From Halocaridina rubra (Eukaryota > Arthropoda > Malacostraca > Decapoda > Atyidae), in NCBI GenBank assembly GCA_037179515.1, contig JAXCGZ010007619.1, positions 68,501-132,500 of the forward strand: a DNA stretch of 64,000 bases. Reading direction: 5' to 3'. The position numbers were made by a program, and so were the translations under genes. Numbering within the stretch: position 1 is the first letter of the stretch; every line of letters starts with the position of its first letter. The notes beneath the pieces are model-generated. The model did no database searches. It was not told the origin of the DNA and worked only from the letters and a program-made list of their open reading frames with translations. Below are positions 59,780-64,000 of the stretch, one piece after another.

Positions 59780-59922
59780 CTCCCCGTCTGACTGGCGGTG
59801 GACAGAGATAGGCTGAAGCAGGGTGTTAAGTCTACATGCCCCTCCTAACTCCCCGCTTTGGGCTCGAACTAGGATGTGAAAAGTCTCGAATCGAATGCTC
59901 AAAACACTGCTCTCTCGCGGTC
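59780..59922 (-). mobile_element. SINE S2
   Basis: GGCGGTGGACAGAGATAGGC, CCCCTCCTAACTCCCC and CTCGCGGTCC. Lies between the CR1-like fragment and the next LINE. Confidence 0.6.
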
Positions 59923-59930
59923 CTAACAAC

Positions 59931-61690
59931 ATGAGTAAATTCATAATCTGCCACTATATTTCTCGTAAGGTAGTGGAACTCTTTCCCCAATACAGTGGTA
60001 AACACATCATAAAAAAACGAATTAAAAAAGACATAATTACAAACATAATAACTTTTAGCACAAGTGTCCTGAATATCTCAATGAACGGTGAACTTGACAA
60101 ACTCTTTCAACCTCAAACTTCGGCTGTAAAATCCATAGAGTCTAAAAAACACACGACCTAGGAGACCTACATCGAATGATAGAAAGTCTTGCAGATAAGG
60201 TGAAAATTTTGGAAGCAGATGCTGAAAAGGTGAAAGCCTTACAACACAAGGTGGGTTTGCTAGAATCTGACATTGTCCTACTTAAAAGAGATAATTCTAG
60301 GCTGAAACTCCTATCAGAAACATCTCCACCTCTCAGTTCAGTGCTGTCACCTAACAACGATGATGCCCCTTCTATCAACAACCCTCAGGTTTTGCAAACT
60401 AGGTTTTCTGTCTCTACTCACAATTCCTTCATTGCATTGAGAGACGAATGTGACAGTGGTAGTGAAGAAGAGGTAGATCCAGATAAAAGTGATAGTCATC
60501 AAGAAAACCTGAATACACCATCTAGCATAAATAATCAAATCAGTAACAGGTTACAAAATAGTGATGAAACAACAGCGTCCTTCCCCACTACTCCTAACAA
60601 TACAACAACAGGCACTAACCAGAACAAGATTCTTCCCAGCACAAACAACCAACCTGGTAAAGAGTTGCAAAACAGCGAAGAAGATATAGAGTCAATCTCC
60701 ACTACTCCTAACAACACAGCAACTATCACTAACCAGGACAACCAAATTACACCTTCCAGCACAAATAACCAACCAAGCAATAGGCTGTAAAATAATGAAG
60801 AAAACAGAAAAGACAAAATAGCTGCAATCTCTATTCTAAATATTCCATCGAAGTCCTCTCCCCCACAGCCACAGTTGCCCAATAATGCAAGTGCAAGGGT
60901 TACAGCTCAAATATATATTCGCATCCCTGGCAACCCCTTTGAGAGAGAGATACGTAATACATTGACAAATCAAGGCATTCCTTCTGAAGAAGTCTTGATT
61001 AAGGAGCTTTCTCGCAAACCAAACTGGGTTTCCTTTGCAATAACGATATCGAAAGGATTTGAATATGTGACTTACAAACTGAAGCAATGGCCTACAGGCA
61101 CAATTGTCCAGCCATTTCGTGGGGGCAAACAATGGACACAACCTGGGTATTCTACAAAATATCCCAAACTACAGTCATACCAAAATAAACAGCAAAGAGC
61201 TAATGAAACAATCCCCTATACGCGAGACTACAGAAAGAGACACGATACAAACCTCTCTTATCGCCGTCCATGCACAAGAGACTTCTCCTGGAGTGATGGC
61301 TCTTACAACCCTAGACACTCACCTAGGCATACAAACTTTGGGAAGGCCCGATCATACCACGGCACGTTCTCAAACCAGCGTTACACATCCAACGGCAGGT
61401 ACAGACACCAGGATCCATGGGCTAACCCCAGAACACACTACAATGATGAATTCCCAGCAGAATCACACAGTCGAAACTACAACTATGACTATGGATACCA
61501 CCCCAATGAAACATGGCAAACAGAAGAACCCATGCCTGTACCACCAGACCAAGATATCTGGGAAAATGACTGGAACTCCAGTTCTTTCCAACCACAAGAG
61601 CCAATGTCTCTATCACCAGAAGTGGAATTCATTTCCTTCCAAGGAGATGATGATGAAGAAGAATTCTTCGCCTATTACTATGGACGTTGA
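59931..61690 (+). pseudogene. LINE ORF1, coiled coil plus Asn/Ser/Thr repeats
   Basis: A first frame (59931-60161) reads MSKFIICHYISRKVVELFPQ to LDKLFQPQTSAVKSIESKK. A frame change near 60145 leads to DLGDLHRMIESLADKVKILE and a short coiled coil (to about 60315). Imperfect repeats of about 40 residues (SNRLQNSDET, GKELQNSEED, SNRL-stop-NNEEN; each with TTPNNT or STNNQP) follow. The codon that is CAA in the first two repeats is TAA at 60788-60790 in the third, a one-base nonsense. A conserved core follows (RVTAQIYIRIPGNPFEREIR, KPNWVSFAITISKGFEYVTY), then an Arg/Tyr/Ser-rich basic tail and an acidic end. Expected role: RNA-binding particle protein. Confidence 0.65.
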
Positions 61691-64000
61691 GAATCATGGC
61701 CAAGAAGACAGTGCCGATGTGAAAGTTACTTGTAAATATAATGATAGATTATCTGTCGTACATATAAATGCACAATCTCTGTTATCCCATATACTAGAAA
61801 TTGAAAATATGCTTGTACAAGAAAATATTGATGTTCTTTGCATTAGCGAATCATGGCTGTATCCATCAATTAATAATGCATTTATTAATATTCCTTCATA
61901 TAATATTTATCGCTATGACAGTGGTAGAGGTGGAGGTGTATGTTTATTTGTTAAAAATTATTTGAAGGCCACTGAACTAAATCTTGAAACTGAGAAGCAC
62001 GAAGGAGTGGAAGATAAATGGATCTCTGTCCAACATAAAAAGTTTCCTTCTATTATCATAGGCTGCGTGTACCGCCACCCCAAAGCCCCGGTAACCTCTT
62101 TTAGCTATATTTTGGACGTTTTTAAGGAGATAATTTTAAAAAACAAACCAGTTTTTATATATGGCGATTTTAATGATGATCAACTAAAAAGAGAAAATAA
62201 AATGAGTAGACTTATTAAGAATTTAAATCTAGAACAGATTATAAATAAACCAACTAGAATCACTCCCACTTCAGTTTCCCAAATCGATCTAGTAATAACA
62301 AACTCCAAACATATGATAACTAAGTGTGACGTAATGCCAAGCCCTATAGCAGACCACGAGAAAATTGTAACGTCCCTAAATATTCGCAAACCAAAGAGAC
62401 AACCAATCTTTAAAACATTCAGATGCTTAAGAAATTATTCACAAGAATTACTTTGTAGTTTACTTATGAATGAAGTACATAAATTAAATGAAATTCTATA
62501 TACCGATAATATAAATATACAAGTAAGAATTTTAACCAGTGTCTTATCATCATGTATAGATCGATGTGCACCACTCGTGACAAGAGAAATATTTCGTCCC
62601 CCCGCTCCTTGGATAACAGATGACATAAAAAACATTATGAAAGAAAGAGACAAACTACAAAATGAAGTAAAACTACAAAGAGATAATATCCCTTTAAGAG
62701 AAAAGTTTACAGAGCAAAAGAAACAAGTAAAATCATTATTAAGTAGCAGTAAGAAACAGTATTACAAAAATGAATTTCAAAACGCTAAAGGCAATATCTC
62801 TGATACATGGAAAATTGCTAAAACCATGCTTTCCAATAACTGTAATAAAAGTAGTAACATATCAATTATACCCGATGAGGTAGATGTAAGTGCTAAAGCA
62901 GAAGAGTTCAATAATTTTTTCGCTGAATTGGGGAAAAAAACCTTTGAAAAAAAAAATAATAATAAATGAAATAAATAATAGTAATGGTGGTAATAATAAT
63001 GATGATGGTAGTAGTAATAATAATAGTAATGTTGATAATGGTGTAAATAATAATGATGGTGGTAGTAATGGTAATGATAATAGTGATGATGGTAGTAATA
63101 ATAATAATAATGTTAATTTGGAAGAACATAGTGCATTCAATAGAAGTAATGATGTCTTTAACCCTACTACAGTAGATTGTAATACAGTAATCTTAGTAAT
63201 AAAAAATCTGAAAGACTCTAATGCATATGGATCAGATGGAATTTGTTTTCGTTTTATTAGAGATTCATTATTTGTAATAGCATATTATCTGACGGTAATA
63301 ATCAATACTTCCATAGTTACCAATATTTACCCAGATTTATGGAAAAATCCCCATGTAATTCCTGGTTTTAAAAATGGAAATCCTGACGACGTCTCTAACT
63401 ATAGACCAATCTCTTTACTACCAATTTTATCAAAGATACTTGAAAAGATTGTTGCAAATCAGTTAAGTGAGTTTCTTGAAAAAAATAAACTTATTGCAAA
63501 AAGTCAACACGGTTTCAGGCCAAAATTATCAACTGAAACTGCCTTATTGAAAATATCAGATGAAATATACAAAAATATAGATAATAAGAAAATATCATTG
63601 CTACTACTACTCGATCTTTCTAAAGCTTTTGATAGTGTAAACCATAGTATTTTATTAGAAAAATGCAAAAAAATGAACATTGACCCAAGCTGGTTCGAGA
63701 ACTATTTAAAAAACCGCTACCAGTCAGTCAGAATAAAAGATGTAATTTCAAGTCCCAAGAAGGTATTGTTTGGGGTCCCTCAGGGATCGATCCTAGGACC
63801 TATACTTTTTCTAATATATATGTAAACGATCTAGTAAAATATTTACCTGACTGTTATGTCATTCAATATGCTGACGATACTCAAATCTTAATTGAAGGAG
63901 AAATTAATGATTTAGAAAATATTATTCGTAGAGCAGAAGAAATTTTCTATATGGCTAAACGTTATTTTCTAAAAAATGGTTTGTTACTTAATGAAACTAA
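61680..64000 (+). pseudogene. LINE ORF2: endonuclease and reverse transcriptase, frame-broken, partial
   Basis: Frame 1 (61680-62969): MDVENHGQEDSADVKVTC, then endonuclease LSVVHINAQSLLSHILE, LCISESWL, GCVYRHP, FIYGDFNDDQ, QIDLVITNS, ADHEKIV and a helical linker. At an A-rich run (62934-62960) the frame moves to 62890-63825: an Asn/Gly/Asp/Ser-rich insert, then RT motifs SNYRPISLLPILSKILEKIV, KSQHGFRPKLSTETALL, LLLDLSKAFDSVNHSILL, GVPQGSILGPILFLIY. At 63811-63821 (AATATATATG) two extra bases shift it again to VNDLVKYLPDCYVIQYADDT, which holds the catalytic Asp pair, and it runs off the window. Jockey/CR1-group style; exact clade not assigned. Confidence 0.8.

Larger units (their letters stand above)
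59925..64000 (+). mobile_element. Second non-LTR retrotransposon, runs off the window
   Basis: Layout: ORF1 (about 59931-61690) overlapping ORF2 (61680 onward) by 11 bases (ATGGACGTTGA holds both the ORF2 start and the ORF1 stop). Endonuclease and RT motifs are clear; the family differs from the CR1-like copies. Lesions: one frameshift and one TAA in ORF1, two frame changes in ORF2. The 3' end is not in the window. Confidence 0.82.

Overview
The window is animal nuclear DNA, most likely from a decapod crustacean. This is an inference from very long (TA)n, (GA)n and (TAA)n microsatellites, intron-split genes with GT/AG splice sites, several tRNA-derived SINE families, CR1/jockey-type LINEs, and Tigger/pogo and hAT transposons. 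I see no prokaryotic, organellar or viral gene organisation.

Host genes. (1) At 1-1488 (+) lies the 3' end of an unrecognised gene for a disordered, acid-rich protein, with three in-frame TAG codons just before a conserved-looking C-terminus. (2) At 3898-11298 (-) lies a complete nine-exon cytochrome P450 (clan 3, CYP3-like). All splice phases agree and give a 506-residue frame, but codon 47 is TAA. (3) At 47183-56336 (-) lies a five-exon gene for a serine/asparagine/lysine-rich protein of about 1449 residues that starts MNWVGG; its first coding donor abuts a (TA)n array and a DNA transposon. A lone exon-like block lies at 32939-33076 (-).

Mobile DNA fills the rest. At 12.5-16.4 kb there are tRNA-derived SINEs, a 55-bp-arm hairpin whose loop is a pol III B box, and a LINE interrupted by a second LINE. 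At 16.48-19.05 kb a hAT element with a decayed transposase sits inside one (GA)n array. At 20.5-25.2 kb is a near full-length CR1-like LINE; two 5'-truncated relatives lie at 14.9 and 59.3 kb. A decayed Tigger1-like transposase occupies 26.2-27.9 kb. A 2.3-kb direct tandem duplication occupies 28.07-32.63 kb.

At 35.5-43.4 kb four TA-flanked DNA transposons alternate with five (TA)n arrays like beads on a string: two internally deleted Tigger-like copies, one Tigger-like copy with a nearly intact transposase, and one element of a CACCTNGTTC family. Two more elements of that last family (43.8-45.8 and 54.3-56.1 kb) carry tandem arrays of a monomer of about 180 bp. From 59.9 kb to the window end there is a second LINE with overlapping ORF1/ORF2, broken by one stop and several frameshifts.

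The strongest candidates for something undescribed are the transposon/(TA)n bead string and the CACCTNGTTC elements carrying a 180-bp satellite.
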